DNA of 64,000 nt from Pisolithus tinctorius (GCA_024663395.1 JANFAH010000086.1:62001-126000), one strand, 5' to 3'; shown: positions 44,701-57,350, counted from the stretch's first letter. Made by a program: numbers and translations. The notes: generated by a model from the letters alone, not told the origin.

Positions 44701-44994
44701 TCCGTGGTAGACGCCTCTGGAATTCATGATGCGCTCGAGCTAAGTATGTAAGTAAATGCCGGCTTTGTTCTGTTACCGTCCGTGTGGGGCCTGTTTTCTG
44801 ACACGTTAAGTATTGTGTATCCGGGCCTATTGTGATTTACTGCACCGTCCTCACATCGTTCTCTCCTACCTGGCGCTTCACTTCCTAAACCATCTAACCG
44901 CTGTGTTTTTCGTTTTGTTTCCTTGTTTCGTACGCAGACTACTATGGCTTGTGTGTGCAATGTCTGTACTGATATATCGATAGGTCGACATACC
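44701..44994. other. Presumed H4 promoter
   Basis: No gene seen. An ATG at 44923 in frame would extend H4 by 24 residues, but the paralogues all start at M-R-L-I-D-V-K. Confidence 0.4.
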
Positions 44995-47198
44995 ATGCGC
45001 CTGATCGACGTAAAGGCCTTTCTCGAATTCCACGCAGGGAAAGCCAGACCAGATGCGCAGCTCCTGGTGGAGTTCAACGGTCCGGAGCTTGCAGAGACAG
45101 CATATGCTATATTATCTCATTGTTGGGGTAAACCAAAAGAAGAGGTGCATTATACGGAGATGGAAAAGCTTACAACGATAGGTGCCACTGCCAGATCCGA
45201 GATAAAAGGGCGAAGTGGGTACAGGAAAATTTACAACAGCTGCCGACAGGCCCTTCCTGACGGCCTACATTGGCTATGGGTGGACACATGCTGCATCGAC
45301 AAACGGAGCAGTGCTGAACTGTCGGAGGCCATCAATTCCATGTATGCATGGTATGCAAATTCTGACTGCTGCTATGCATACCTCCATGACACAGACGCCA
45401 AAACCCTCCCTACCAAACCCGACAATGATAAGTTTGCCGAGTTCAATGGATGGCCCAAATGGTTCTCCCGTGGGTGGACACTCCAGGAACTCATAGCCCC
45501 AGAAAACCTGTATTTCTTTAACCAGAGGTGGGAGTACATTTCCGGAAAGCGAGACTCTGCTCGTGCTCTGAGCGTCATCACGCGGATTTCGGAGGATATC
45601 TTCTTACATGGTCTCAGTTGGGCGAATCCCAGTGTGGCACAGATCATGTCTTGGGCTGCAGACCGAAGGTCGACGCGAGAGGAAGATAGGGCGTATTCGT
45701 TACTGGGCCTGTTTGGCGTGCATATGCCAATGTTGTATGGAGAGGGGAAGAGCGCGTTCCTCCGTCTGCAGCTGGAAATTATACGAAAAGTCAACGACCA
45801 AAGCATATTTGCTTGGGGGTTGACAAGGGAGCTTGAATCGGCCAGTAGCTTCCTGGCAGATGACCCTAGCTTGTTTCGGGATTGTTCAAACATAAAGCGG
45901 ATGACCTACAGCAGCTTCATAACTGCTCTCAGAAAATCCCTCAGAAGACAAGAACTAGACAAGTTGACGCTTGCGGAAGGGCGGTTCCAAACATTCACTA
46001 TCACCAATCACGGTATTCAAATACGGTTACCCATGCAACTCCTCCACCATGGCCCTTATGATGGAATTTTCGAGTTCTCCTCTGTGATGCTGGCATGCTG
46101 CAAGGAGGGAGAAGACTCGGATCCTATAACCATCACAGTCGAGCGAACTGGTTCCAGATATTTCAGGTACTTCCGGCATCGCTCTGCAACTAACAAGGAT
46201 GAAAAAGCGCCAATCGAGTTTGAAGAAGTCTTTCTTCCTTACCAAGACAATAGTAGCCTTAGCACCAGGGGTCCACTATCTAGACAGGTATGCTCCGATT
46301 TGGCACGGATACTTATTTGCTAACACTATGCGTAGGGCAGGCGGTCACGGATTTTGTCGGTTGAAGATATTGTACCCAGTGATATTGTCATTGTGTACGT
46401 ATAATCACGATGTCCATCCTAAAACCTTTGCATGACTTATCAATAGTGTTTTGGGTCCCGTGGGGTCCGGAAAGAGTACCGTGGGTCGATGACGAAATTT
46501 CGGCATTGAATCGTCACTAATGAATGATGCTAGATTATTAACAAACTTACCGGAATGCCGCCAGAGCGGAATGCGAATACTCTAAAGGCTTGTACGCAAA
46601 CCATCAGCGCCTTTGCTCACGTCCTCGGGAAAAAACGATACGTCTTCGTCGACACGCCCGAGTTTAATCCAACCACACTTAGAGACGTATCAATGTGGCT
46701 GGCCTTGATGTGAGTCAACTTGCCTACTCGGGTGTAATTAGCTCACGCCCATAGAGATACCGGAGGTCTGTCAAACTTACAGGTGTGATCTGCACTTGGT
46801 GCATAAGTGACAACGAAATGTCGAAGTGGGATATCCACGCCTTCCAGATTTTAGCTGACATATGTGGGAGAGATGCTATTGACCAGGTGCGACTGGTGAC
46901 CACCATGTGGGATGAGGTCACAGCCGAAGCTGGCACCACCATGTGGGATGAGGTCACAGCCGAAGCTGGCACCACCAGAGAAAACGAGCTGAAAAAAGTG
47001 GCTATGAAACCACTTCTCGATGGGGGGGCCCGCTACGAACGGTTGAACGGTACTCCAGAGTCGGCATGGGCAGTTGTGAAGGGCCTGGGGAACAAGAAAA
47101 AGGTGCTTTTGCTGCAAGAGGAGATGGTTGGGAAAGGAATTGACTTGTGGAAAACGTCTGCGCTGAAAGCTTGGATGGCTCATCCACCTAAGAAGTAA
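44995..47198 (+). CDS. H4: HET domain fused to GTPase-like domain (intact P-loop)
   Basis: Exons 44995-46287, 46336-46394, 46447-46480, 46534-46709 and 46757-47198 join in phase to 667 aa. Residues 1-431 are HET: Y-A-I-L-S-H-C-W-G (37-45), W-V-D-T-C-C-I-D-K (95-103), G-W-T-L-Q-E-L-I-A-P (160-169), G-V-H-M-P-M-L-Y-G-E-G-K. After a 20-residue linker (V-P-S-D-I-V-I-V) comes V-L-G-P-V-G-S-G-K-S-T, a perfect P-loop, then I-I-N-K-L-T-G-M-P-P-E, Y-V-F-V-D-T-P-E-F (G3-like) and V-R-L-V-T-T-M-W-D-E (G4-like). A 36-bp in-frame tandem duplication (46899-46970) repeats the G4-like segment. The C-terminus is N-G-T-P-E-S-A-W-A-V-V-K. It looks intact and is the best reference member of the family. Confidence 0.85.
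46899..46970 (+). repeat. 36-bp in-frame tandem duplication in H4
   Basis: Two adjacent, identical 36-bp units (46899-46934 and 46935-46970) each encoding T-T-M-W-D-E-V-T-A-E-A-G. The other members have one copy. Confidence 0.95.
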
Positions 47199-47732
47199 GA
47201 TTACTACAGAGAGACAGGGATTTTTTATTCGCATTGAAGAATAAGGGAACAGTGATAAAAATCAGAGAACCCCAACCCATAAGACGACTCCGGAAGAAAG
47301 TGACGACAACAGCCGCACGTATGGGTCCCTTTTCGTTCTGTCCATCACTGCTACCGTCTGCATCGCATGTGCAAACAGCTAGACTGCCGTATGATGCGTT
47401 CTTCATAGCAGCTGGGAGCCCTCGTTTCAGCCCAAGGAGATGATAATAGCCTGGACAATGCAACAATCTCGGAACCAAATAAACCACCACAACATGATTC
47501 TATCGGGGAAATGGGTACACTCTCAAAATGTTGCTCCAACGGGGTATGGCAATACAGGAAATGGGGCACAAGAATAGACGTATATTCGAGATGACATAAT
47601 GTGAATGGGTACGAGAAGTGATTCAGCGAAAGAATCGAGGAAGGGCATACTGAACGGATGCAAGAGGTGATGTGGCAAAAGGGTAGAGAAACGATAACGC
47701 CGCATACTTATTGTAAGTGCAGGAATGCGCCG
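47199..47732. other. Intergenic between convergent H4 and UBC1
   Basis: No gene recognised; holds the 3' ends of H4 (+) and the E2 enzyme gene (-). Confidence 0.4.
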
Positions 47733-48562
47733 TCACTCCAACAATCCCTCGATGACTACCTCGTCCGGTATGTTTGCCACATTAGATCCCCTATAATTCA
47801 GTTTGCGCAAAATATCAATCTGTACATTCAATTCCTTCAGTTTCATAGGTAAACAGGTCTGCAGATCACATACCACTTTCGAACGCTGAAAACCAAAAGC
47901 TTCAAATCGATCTATGTGGATCCTTTCGAGGCCTGCTAAGGCTGCATCACCTACTCCAGAGCCTATCGGATTGTTGGCTCCTATGCACTCAGAACCTCTT
48001 GCATATAACCATGTCCAATACCGTGCTGTCTCCTCGAAGCTGTGTTTATCTGCCTTGTAATGATACATAGCTTCGGTATCCAGGGAGTCACTTGATTCAG
48101 GGGAGAACAGAGATGCCTGCAACGATATCAAGACCGTTTTGAGGGTAAGTGCGGGAGACCAATCATATTGCAGAATGTTAAGGCAGATGGTACCCGACAC
48201 CGGTGATATGTTAGGATGATACACCTTGGTGATGAACTTCACCTGCATCGGATACCAGGGGTAGAACTCTGGGTAGACAACATCCTGTGGCAAGTATCAA
48301 TGGTGACACCCCGGTTTACGCACAATTCGGTCACGCACAACCTCAAAGGTGCCATTCTCGTAGGGTGTGCCTTCGGGGCCAAGAAAGGATCCTTTGAGAT
48401 GGAAAGGAGATGAATCGACGAGCTCGACCCTGAAATTGGAAGCTTCGTCCTCTTTACAGTCTAGGTGGGAACGATCAGTTTGCACCAACAGGTTGCCACT
48501 GCAGACAATATGTCTCCAGTACCTATAATTTCCATGTTAACTCTACGCAAGATGCGGTCCAT
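47733..48562 (-). CDS. Ubiquitin-conjugating enzyme E2, Ubc1/E2-25K type with C-terminal UBA-like end
   Basis: Exons 48562-48523, 48460-48339 and 48284-47733 give 237 aa. Start M-D-R-I-L-R-R-V-N-M-E-I-I fits the first helix of E2s. UBC fold: L-K-G-S-F-L-G-P-E-G-T-P-Y-E-N-G, the H-P-N triad in Y-H-P-N-I-S, and the catalytic Cys in G-T-I-C-L-N-I-L followed by W-S-P-A-L-T. After residue ~150 comes a linker and a C-terminal helix set ending I-P-D-E-V-V-I-E-G-L-L-E, like the UBA of Ubc1/E2-25K, which binds ubiquitin and favours Lys48 chains. It transfers ubiquitin from E1 to E3 in cytosol and nucleus. Exons 1 and 2 (40 and 122 nt) are the same length as in the paralogue at 57351. Divergence from canonical E2s suggests a lineage-specific copy. 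Confidence 0.85.
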
Positions 48563-49830
48563 CCTACTTGTTGCGAGGCTAGTAGAGGAAGCGCCGCCAT
48601 TCCAAGAGTAGCATTGCCCTTTACTGTAATCTTACACAGTACACCTAATTCATGTAATGTAGCATCTCATCAGACCCCTAAACTTCCAACCATTCCGCCA
48701 CGTATGCTCGGATCTACGAATGAGAATGAGCAGAACCTTGACGACCTGGGATGGGGATAGGGAAAAACAGGAGTTGAAGGGAAATGTGCCACACTGAACC
48801 TGCAGATACCACATGTGGGGGAATGGATTGCGCGTCTGAAATCAGTGAGTGGTATACATGGCGGGACTGACTGGGTTCCTGGTGGGAGGTGTCGTTCTGC
48901 GAGTGTTACAACGTTAACGTCTCAATATTGGGGGCCTAATGCCGAGGACACAGTGCCAAGTACTGGGAGTGTACGAACCCATCTTGTGTTCTAGGTCCGT
49001 GAATCATGACACACCCTCGGCGCTTGCTCTCGGGCCAAAAGATCCCTGAACTAACTATAATAATATCCATGAATACCATTTCCCGGAGACCATCTTCAAC
49101 CTAAAGTTTAGCGTCCAATCAGTAACTAACAGTGAGATCGTGTTGCTTGAGGTTGACGGGCATGAACCTAGAAGTGACAACGCCAATCAACTTCGAGTTG
49201 AACCGTGCTTGCCTTTTCTGATGTAACTGGCATTACTGATGGCATGAATACACACGAGCTTGCATTACGGAGCGCAATCATTCCATGTAAGCCAGTGAGA
49301 GCGGGCTATACGCAAAGTCAAAGCGGACGCCGTCCAAAGTCGTGTGTCTAGCAGACTAATTAGCAAACCTCGTCGCTGTTCCAGAACTTGTTCATCCTCT
49401 TCCGCACGTAACCCAAGGGCAATTGACATCGCTCCAAAGGGAGTATTCGCCGGGGCCCACTCGGTATACATACTGGATGACACGGCGTTTGAAACGCAGT
49501 GGGTCACCCGTAAGGTCAGGGGAAAAACCCAAGAAACTCTCCTATAGGAGACCTCACCCGGTTTCTCGTTACGATCGTTTGAATACGACGGCCTACCCAC
49601 AGGATTTGGGTGACCAGCAGCAATAAACCAGGGGAGGATGGATACAATGGAACACGCCGGTACATTGCGCGGATATCATTCCTGGTCTGTTGCCGGATGT
49701 CCATTCCACGAAAAAACTTGTGTTTATAGAGGAGAGGGCCAAAGACGAGGAACAGCGGAGGGATTTGTTTGGCAACAGTGTCGGAAACAAACAAACCCAT
49801 CGCCTGGCCATCTAATCTCTGCCAACAATT
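48563..49830. other. Intergenic, 1.27 kb, nothing recognised
   Basis: Divergent flank of the E2 gene (-) and the methyltransferase gene (+). Small open frames only (for example 49265-49600) with no domain; no repeat seen. Confidence 0.4.
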
Positions 49831-51736
49831 ATGGCCCCCCAATTCTCAGATGACGACATCGAAGAAGAGCAAGTACACTTTCAAAATGTCGTAACAACGT
49901 TCCGCCAGTATGCCAGATACTCCGTGAATAACATCTTTTTTTTTTTTTTTTTTTTTTTTCAACTTTGGCGTCGTGGCTGATGAGTGTGTCAGTTAAATGC
50001 AAATAACAGACGACGAAAAGACATACACACCATTCCACTCGCTGATCGCGAACTGTTGACAAAGTTGGGGTATGGACAGAAGTTGAAGGATGTCGACAAA
50101 GCAATACTCGCCAACGCCTTGTTTTTGAACAAGATCGTGGAGAATCCGGAGATATTTGGGCACGAAATCGAAGACTCTGTAGTCGACGGGGATATCGGTG
50201 AAACTGACAACAACGCGCAAGGTGCTCGAGGTATGTCGCGCAAGTGCGTTCGTCAAACCGGACCCCTCCATATCGCCATTAAGACATGATGATGCCTGTC
50301 CCAGCAGGAGGAAACACATACGAACACGCACACTCTCCCCCACACACACACACCCATGATCGGCCTACACGTCCATCGGATCCGCGAAGAGGAGGCTACA
50401 GACCGACAGAGTTTGACATGGACAAGCTTCGGAGTACGATCAAGCTTTTCGTGCGCGACTGGAGCAAAGATGTAAGAGCGATGTTCTGGTCATGTCCTAT
50501 CTCCTTTATCATACCATTCTAGGGCAAAGCAGAACGAGACTTATGTTATGAACCTATGAAGAAAGCCTTAGAAGAACACTTCGAGGGTAGGGATAGGTAT
50601 GATTGCCATCTTCCGCTGTACCTGTCGTCTGACTTTGGCCGATCAACAAGGAATACCCTCCGCGTTCTCGTTCCGGGTGCTGGTCTAGGCCGACTCGCAT
50701 ACGATGTCGCCAAACTTGGTTCGTCCGTCCTCATTCCTCGTAACTCTACCTTATCCCTCATGACTTCCGTAGGCTTTGCATGTCAAGGAAACGAGTTTTC
50801 TCATTATATGCTACTCGCTTCCTACCTCATTCTTAACAGGTACTGTCGGATCTATCCAGTTGTTTTTACTGGCATCTAACACGCGCGCTCACCGTTTACC
50901 GTGAAAGGACGCAATCTATCGACGAGCACACTATATATCCCTATATTCACTCCTTCTCCAACGTATCATCCCGCGAAACTCTGCTCAAAGCTGTCACCAT
51001 TCCAGATGTCCTTCCCTCTGATCTTCCTCCAGGTTCCAACTTTTCTCTAGTTGCCGGTACACCTAACACATCCCTCTGAGCATCTTTAAACCATCTAACT
51101 CACGACTCGTAGGTGACTTCGAGGAAATATACGGTTCAGAGAACTCAGATGAGAACGAGCCACAAGCAGGGAAATGGGATGCTATTCTGACCTGCTTTTT
51201 CATCGATACCGTTCGTCTCTCTCGTCGGATCTACGTCTTTCATACCTCCGTGCTGACCAGACCTCTAGGCTAAAAATATCGTCAACTATCTTCGCATCCT
51301 CCACCGCATCCTCGCACCCGGCGGAGTCTGGATCAACTTAGGTATGTCTTATTTGTCCTGAATCACACTTCGTCAATCTCTACGTTGTCCATGTGGCTGA
51401 GGGAGAGCTGGCCGACACGTACAGGTCCTCTCCTATGGCACTTTGAAAACAACGAAAACGAGTACCCCTCAATCGAATTGGACCTAGCTGAGGTCAAAGA
51501 ACTCGCTCGTACGATCGGGTTCAAGTTATACGTATGTCTCCCACGTTTTTCCTCCCTTCTCTCTATGCTGTTTTATTTTTTCGCGCCTCACACATACGCT
51601 TGCTCACCTCACCACCTTTGGGGATTAGGATGAACGATCGATCGACACGTCCTATTCAAGTAATGACCAATCGATGCTCGGATACGTTTACCATGCAGCA
51701 TTTTGGAAGGCAGTTAAAGTGTCGCCGGCGGAGTAG
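49831..51736 (+). CDS. Carnosine N-methyltransferase-like protein (N2227 family)
   Basis: Ten exons (49831-49923, 49993-50230, 50305-50471, 50523-50718, 50773-50839, 50908-51056, 51113-51210, 51269-51341, 51425-51531, 51629-51736) sum to 431 aa. The family hallmarks appear in order: L-R-V-L-V-P-G-A-G-L-G-R-L-A-Y-D (SAM-binding motif I), Q-G-N-E-F-S-H-Y-M-L, F-S-L-V-A-G-D-F-E-E-I-Y, W-D-A-I-L-T-C-F-F-I-D-T-A-K-N and G-G-V-W-I-N-L-G-P-L-L-W-H. The animal enzyme methylates carnosine to anserine; the yeast homologue YNL092W has related activity. Fungal substrates may be other His-containing dipeptides. Intron 1 holds a run of about 24 T. The acceptor at 50304/50307 is CAGCAG, so two isoforms differing by one residue are possible. 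Confidence 0.9.
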
Positions 51737-52068
51737 TGGGATCTTGGCTAGTGGCATACACATATACCCTGTATGGGGAACCGGTTTTGATGCAGAGATG
51801 TTGTCGAGTAATATTACTTTGAAACTAGCATGTGCACCCACCGCTGGGGAAGCCAGTGGATGCACGTGTGAGTATTTCTTTGCATGACCGCCAGCCATTT
51901 CAGGGGGAAAACAAGTTGGAAATGGAGGAAGCATGGTGGTATCAAATGTAGTGGTATTGTACACCTCTGCGTGCATTATCGCATCTTCGTTTTCGTGTCT
52001 TTTGTCGTACGTCGTTGACATCACGTCTCGTCAAATCATCTTCCACGATCCATTACGAGAAAAAAACA
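51737..52068. other. Intergenic between convergent genes
   Basis: 3' flanks of the methyltransferase (+) and the transporter (-); no gene seen. Confidence 0.5.
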
Positions 52069-54288
52069 TCACCCCCTCATCTTCGCTTTCTCCCTCTCCA
52101 AAATTTCTCTCTTCACCCTCTTCAATCTCTCGCTCTCCCTAATCCCGTATCCGGCCTTAAACACGCTCTGTACCTCTTCCAGACTCAACCCCGACACGTC
52201 CGGGAAAAAAAATACGCAGAACAACCATCCCAGTAAACACAACCCTGCATAGAATCCGAATGCGCCTGAGGGTGTGATAGCGGACATGAGGGAGAGGTAG
52301 GTCGATCCGATGAGGAGGTTCGCTGCCCAATTTGTCGCTGTGCAGAGTGAAGTACCGATCCCGCGGACTATGGGGTGTGTGGTACATGTTGCGTCACGAG
52401 AGTTACATACGAATAAAATATATCAGGAGAATGAGATCATCCAAGTAATGCGAGGACTAACCGTCGAGGGAGAATAGCTCTCCTTGTTGCCAAGGCACAT
52501 TCCCGAGTCCGGTCGCATATGACGCAACAAAGATGATCATCGAGAGCAATACAATACCTGCCCATCCTTGTGAATAATGTACACCTGTGACAAGGTTACC
52601 GCCGCTGTGGATCGTCATGTCTGTGAGATAATAGCTGGGTAAGCGAGTGAGCGGGGATGGACATCGCGGCGACACGCACAATAGAATGCGATACTGGCCA
52701 GGGTAAGTCCAAACACCATACCCGGTGCAGAGAAAACCATGATACGTCGCCGCCCAACAACGTCAATATACCTACATCCCACAAATGCGATGTCAATGCC
52801 CCCGCCCGTAAGGCAGCATCGGGACTCAGGTCGGATATACGCACTTGAGAGCAAGCAGCGTGAACAGGAAGTTGGTCCCAGAAATGATAAGTCCGACAGC
52901 AGTCGGCTGATTAAATCCTATCTCCTGGAAGAGAGACGCGGAGTAATACATGAGTGTGTTGAATCCACACAACTGTTGAAAGGCTTGCATGCCACAGCCA
53001 ATCACTGGCCATACTTTCCGCGTCAGCAACGCGCTTCAAGATGCAAGTACAAGGCCCCTACCGAGAGCGCGTCGGTTGATGGGGTTGGAGAACACGGAAC
53101 CGAACCGCTGCCAGAATGTCGTCGAGTTGCTTATCTCGATGCTTTGCTTCACGGTTGCATGGAGAACTTTGAGCTGCACCATGTGCTTGATGTCAACGCT
53201 ACCATTTGGGAGGTAAGGGCGGAGATGGATGTACCTTGAGATCAACTTGTTCTGAAGATGCGAGTGCATAAACACGAGACAGCACCTTCCTAGCAGCCTC
53301 CATATTTCCGCGCCTCACGAGCACACGAGCTGAACGCAACACCGTACATTATCGCTTCAAGTAACTTGAAGGAAAAAAAGAAAAGAAACGTACGCGACTC
53401 TGGTAGGTACACCAACAACGCAAGCTGTAACGCAGCAGGAACGCATCCGAGTCCAACCATCCACCGCCATCCAGCATTCACATTCGCAAAACCTGCATCG
53501 ATACCGTACGCGATGACCTGCCCGAGAGTGATCATGACCACATTCAAGACAACCATACTCCCACGCAGCCGGGTGGGTGATAGTTCCTGTATGTAGAGCG
53601 GAGCGATACACGATGCAAGGCCTACACCGATACCAATCAAGAATCTGCAACCAATCTGGTAGCACGGTGGGTCAGAGGAGAGAGAACGAGAAAAAGACTG
53701 GGAAGAACTGAGGCGTACCATGTTCCACACGGTATGACTGACAGCTTGGCCTATGGCACCCCCCATAAAGGTAATGTCCGCAATCCCGAGAACGGGACGT
53801 CGACCTGTCCAGTCTGACATGGCTCCCGCGGCCAAACCCCCTAGGAGTGCACCGAGCGTGGTGGCGGAGGTAATGAATTCCTAAGGGTTGGGGCTAGTAA
53901 GGAGAACGGAGGAAAAAAAGGGCATGAAAACCAACTTTTTGCCCGTTGGAGAGCTCGGGCGGGCCCAAGTCCCCATTGATAGTTACAAGTGCGCCTGAGA
54001 TGACACCAGTATCGTACCCTACAGCGACCTGGCGTCAGCTCTATAACCACATTGCTAGCGCCTAACGCTGCACTGACCGAACAGCAATCCGGATATCGTG
54101 CAGCAGCATACCAGGAGCCATACGAACCACGTCGTGCGCTCTTCGCCCTCCGCGACGACGGCGTATTCAGATATCTCGCCTGCAGCGGTGCACTGCACGA
54201 CGTCGTCGATTTCAACGCGTCCTGACTCGGCCTCTCTACCAGCAGCTGGAGCCTTCTCTGCATCGTTGGGCGGTATTAGCCTCGCCAT
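52069..54288 (-). CDS. MFS sugar transporter, myo-inositol transporter (ITR) type
   Basis: About ten exons. Start M-A-R-L-I-P-P at 54288; the longer frame upstream lacks support. After a hydrophilic N-terminus, exon 2 gives G-Y-D-T-G-V-I-S-G-A-L-V, the signature of the sugar porter family close to inositol carriers. Next come S-D-W-T-G-R-R-P-V (loop 2-3 motif), G-V-G-L-A-S-C-I-A-P-L-Y-I-Q-E-L-S-P-T-R-L-R-G, P-E-S-P-R restored by splicing, N-R-R-A-L, G-M-Q-A-F-Q-Q-L-C-G-F-N-T-L-M-Y-Y, D-V-V-G-R-R-R-I-M and W-Q-Q-G-E-L-F. The ending P-D-V-S-G-L-S-L-E-E-V replaces the P-E-T-K-G motif. Twelve membrane segments are expected in the plasma membrane; proton-coupled uptake of myo-inositol is the likely role. 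Confidence 0.88.
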
Positions 54289-54546
54289 GATAACGTCCGT
54301 CTTTTCGTAGCCACACACGGCCCATGAAGAACTTCTCACAGGCTCCAAGACCATATGGAACAGCCGGCATTTTTTATTCGGCCGCCACCCCAAGGCGTCC
54401 ATGCAATATCATTTCCCTAGCGTCTCGCCTTGAATGTTCACCCGTACGCCTGCAAATTTCCCGGAGAAAAATCTCCGGGTTGAGGGTCTACTGTAGGGTT
54501 CATATAGCAAGTTTCATAGATATGTTTTTTCTATCGTTCCTGTCTC

Positions 54547-55341
54547 TTAATATATCCCAGGAAACAACCGATAAGGCACCTTCTCCGTCCATTCCGTCCA
54601 CTCCTTCCCGAAGCTTCTCTCAAGCATCGCATCCTCATTATTTATGCGTATGGTCCACACGTATCCCGCCGACAACAGAAGGATTCTCGTCGCCCATAGT
54701 ATCCTCATCATAGTGTACCCATCAACCGGTAGTAACCCCGAGCAAGCAACAAGCCACGAGTGGTCATCGAGCAAAACCAGGATCTGACCAACATGAATGA
54801 ATATGCACCCCGTATAGCTGGGGTGTCGCACAATCGAGTAAGGGCCGGAGGTGATGAGCTTATGGCCTTCCCGAATGCTTAGTTCGAAAGTGAACAGCCG
54901 GCCGAGGACGTGGTAACAGCGCCGTCGGAGCAACGACCCAGCGATCGTCAGACATATTCCGGATAGAAATGCAGGAGAAAGCGTGCCGGCTTGTGTGATG
55001 GATTGTCTTGGAGAGGGGGTATGCACCAGTAGGGTCACGAACCATTTACGTATGGCAGATGGGCATAGATCGCTCCCCACCAATGCGGCAGCAGCTTCTA
55101 TGACTCCCCACGAGCAGCTTATGATCTAGGCAAATCAGTCAATCAGCAATAAACTACATTTGTTGTTTCGAGAAGCGTATACTTTGGATAGTAGCAGAAA
55201 AATTGGAAGCCCGCGGGTTACTAGCAGAGAGGGCTCATACCGCTCTTTGGTCTGCGGCTTGTGAGGAGGTGACAAGACAGATTGCAGAATGGCTAAGGCC
55301 GCCAAAGTAAGAATCCCTTTGCAAATCGGCGCCACGACCAT
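54547..55341 (-). CDS. Isoprenylcysteine carboxyl methyltransferase-like protein (ICMT family)
   Basis: Two exons (55341-55183 and 55125-54547) give 245 aa. Start at M-V-V-A-P-I-C-K-G; an upstream ATG at 55407 would add 22 residues. Several hydrophobic helices are followed by the ICMT hallmarks G-P-Y-S-I-V-R-H-P-S-Y-T-G and, near the end, N-N-E-D-A-M-L-E-R-S-F-G-K-E-W...Y-R-L-F-P-G-I-Y. ICMTs methylate the prenylated C-terminal Cys of Ras-like GTPases and mating pheromones at the ER membrane. Mushroom genomes carry many divergent members, so the substrate is uncertain. Confidence 0.85.
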
Positions 55342-55562
55342 TTTCGTTGAGTGGAATATGAGTACAGTGCAACCGGTGAAGGCGCTTACCGAGATGGCTT
55401 GTGGCAACGTTTTACATATGGGACGTCTAGCGTGGCTGCCTCGGTTCCAGGTGTTTTGGTCTTCACTTTGGGTTCTCCCGAAGTCTGGGGACGTTCGGAA
55501 ACCCCATGTAGGTCACCTCACAATGCCACTATCCGCTCTTCAACAGCTTCGACCAGCGATCA
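55342..55562. other. Short divergent intergenic stretch
   Basis: Promoter side of the ICMT-like gene; nothing else recognised. Confidence 0.4.
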
Positions 55563-56228
55563 TTGTGCGCTGTGAAGAACACGAGACTAGAAAGCTCGAA
55601 GCACGACTTCAGATGCTATGTGGTCTTCGCAGGGTATTTCATCAAATATGACAGCCATACATTCCTGTACCCCCGATACAAGACGCAGCAGTACATCTCC
55701 AAACTCGCAGATGGTGACACGGATGCTCCACGCGTTCTCAAGATTTACGACTACTTCACCCCCGAACACAAAACGGCGTACCTTATCATGGAGTACATCA
55801 AGGCTGAATCCATCCCTGTCCGGGACGCCACCGAAAAGGTTGCAGAGGCTCTCAGCGGCTTCGTTGTCGTCAACTCCTCCGCTAACCATGACTTGAACTA
55901 GGCTTTCGGTTGGATTCTATCGAGAAGTAGGTCAAAGGATATCAGCTTTAGCGCCGAGCAGTTGGTATTCGCCCAGTCCGATATGGACGAGAGCAACTTC
56001 TTCGTCGATACGGAAGAGAACATGTGCATTCTCGACTTCGAGAACGTGGGACTAACACCACAGTCCTTCGCCAGCTATACTATGTCTACGAGTGACAGCC
56101 CTTTCGCCAGTGATGTTACCAAACATTCGGGTCGGTCGGCCTCTCTCAACTTATATTCGATGGGCAGGACTGGTGTAATTTTGATGATGTCAACCGATAC
56201 GACCCTTGGTACGTCGACTTGTACTTGA
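55563..56228 (+). pseudogene. APH-type kinase-like protein, internally deleted
   Basis: Fragments in two frames match phosphotransferase (aminoglycoside phosphotransferase/kinase-like) proteins common in mushrooms. Frame 55563-55901: Y-F-I-K-Y-D-S-H-T-F-L-Y-P-R-Y-K-T and A-Y-L-I-M-E-Y-I. Frame from about 55950: V-F-A-Q-S-D-M-D-E-S-N-F-F-V-D, L-D-F-E-N-V-G-L-T-P-Q-S-F-A-S-Y and a tail M-M-S-T-D-T-T-L-G-T. The segment usually lying between the hinge (M-E-Y-I) and the catalytic loop is mostly missing, and a stop lies at 55899-55901. An intron could hide part of the gap, but the missing length argues for a broken gene. Confidence 0.65.
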
Positions 56229-57350
56229 CATTGGATTTCAACAAACATCCGCCGTGGGTCTTGACAGGCACGGCTGGTCCTTGCGATTTCGAACCCCAGT
56301 TTAGTACGTCAACTTCTGCTTACCATAGAAATTTATCGAATTACTAAGATAGGCATACACTAGAACGATGACACCTGGAGTTCTCGATTACGGTGTCAAC
56401 CAAACTCAAGCTCTCTGTATCGCTGCGTCACGAAGCTCATGTTCGATCGATCCCCCCCATCTCCTGGATTCCCCGAGGTTCAATCTACTGTCGTGATCTA
56501 CCCTGGCCTCGATATTCCACTGCCAAAAAAACGCAGCCAAGGGATTCAGGGTATGCAAGGTAATCGCCTTGAAACCATCAAACAGTGTTGTCTTGGTATG
56601 AGACGTAAAGAAGTGAGCCGCCACGGCTGATTGCCAATCTCGTCTACCCGTACTATACAGTACGAAGTAAGTACCTTATGTGAATACGGACTGTGTTGTC
56701 TGGAAACCGAGTAGCCTTGAGAGAGCTCTCTAGTGTCGTCTCGTTGCGAGTAACTAACTTTGCATCGCAACTTCCCCCAAACAGTACTACCAGTACTCAA
56801 TTGATCCCCACCCGGCGCAGTCGAGAGGGCACCTCTATCATCCCTTGCATCTCACACCCCAGAAGATAACTTCGGAGTACGAATCCATCGCGAGCACGCT
56901 GGCTGGTAATAAAGTCAGGGGATCGCGGAACGAGCTTCCCTGTTGTCCTCTCAACGCTCAATGTCAACATCGACTTTCTCGTGCCAGTTATGCTGATTGC
57001 CACGCACTGGGCTTGTTAAGGGCAGCACAAGCCGGGGATAAGCATAGTCTGGATATTTGTCTATCTATGACGGACGAAATTCACTTCACATCATAGGCCA
57101 GACTACGGTAAGTTATAAACAAGCGTTGCCTTGTAAGGTCGATTTCTCCTGTCAAGGCATCTTACCTTCTGGGCAATCCCCTTGCGGCCCTGCATGGACT
57201 CCAAACTTGGCATGTACAGCAATGTTGCAATATTGCCCCTCGCCCAGTGTGCAGTGTACACTATCAGGCCTTGCCTGCTGGTACCAGTCCTGACACATCT
57301 ACGGTCCTCCCTCCCATTTTAGCACCAACTACTACCTGTCAGCCCGTAGG
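56229..57350. other. Intergenic, 1.1 kb, nothing recognised
   Basis: Small open frames only, none with a domain or matching splice sites. Confidence 0.4.

Noticed and set aside
49936..49959. Poly-T run as the tail of a retroposed insertion
   Set aside because: It lies inside an intron whose splicing gives the correct N2227 protein; no target duplication or foreign sequence is seen.
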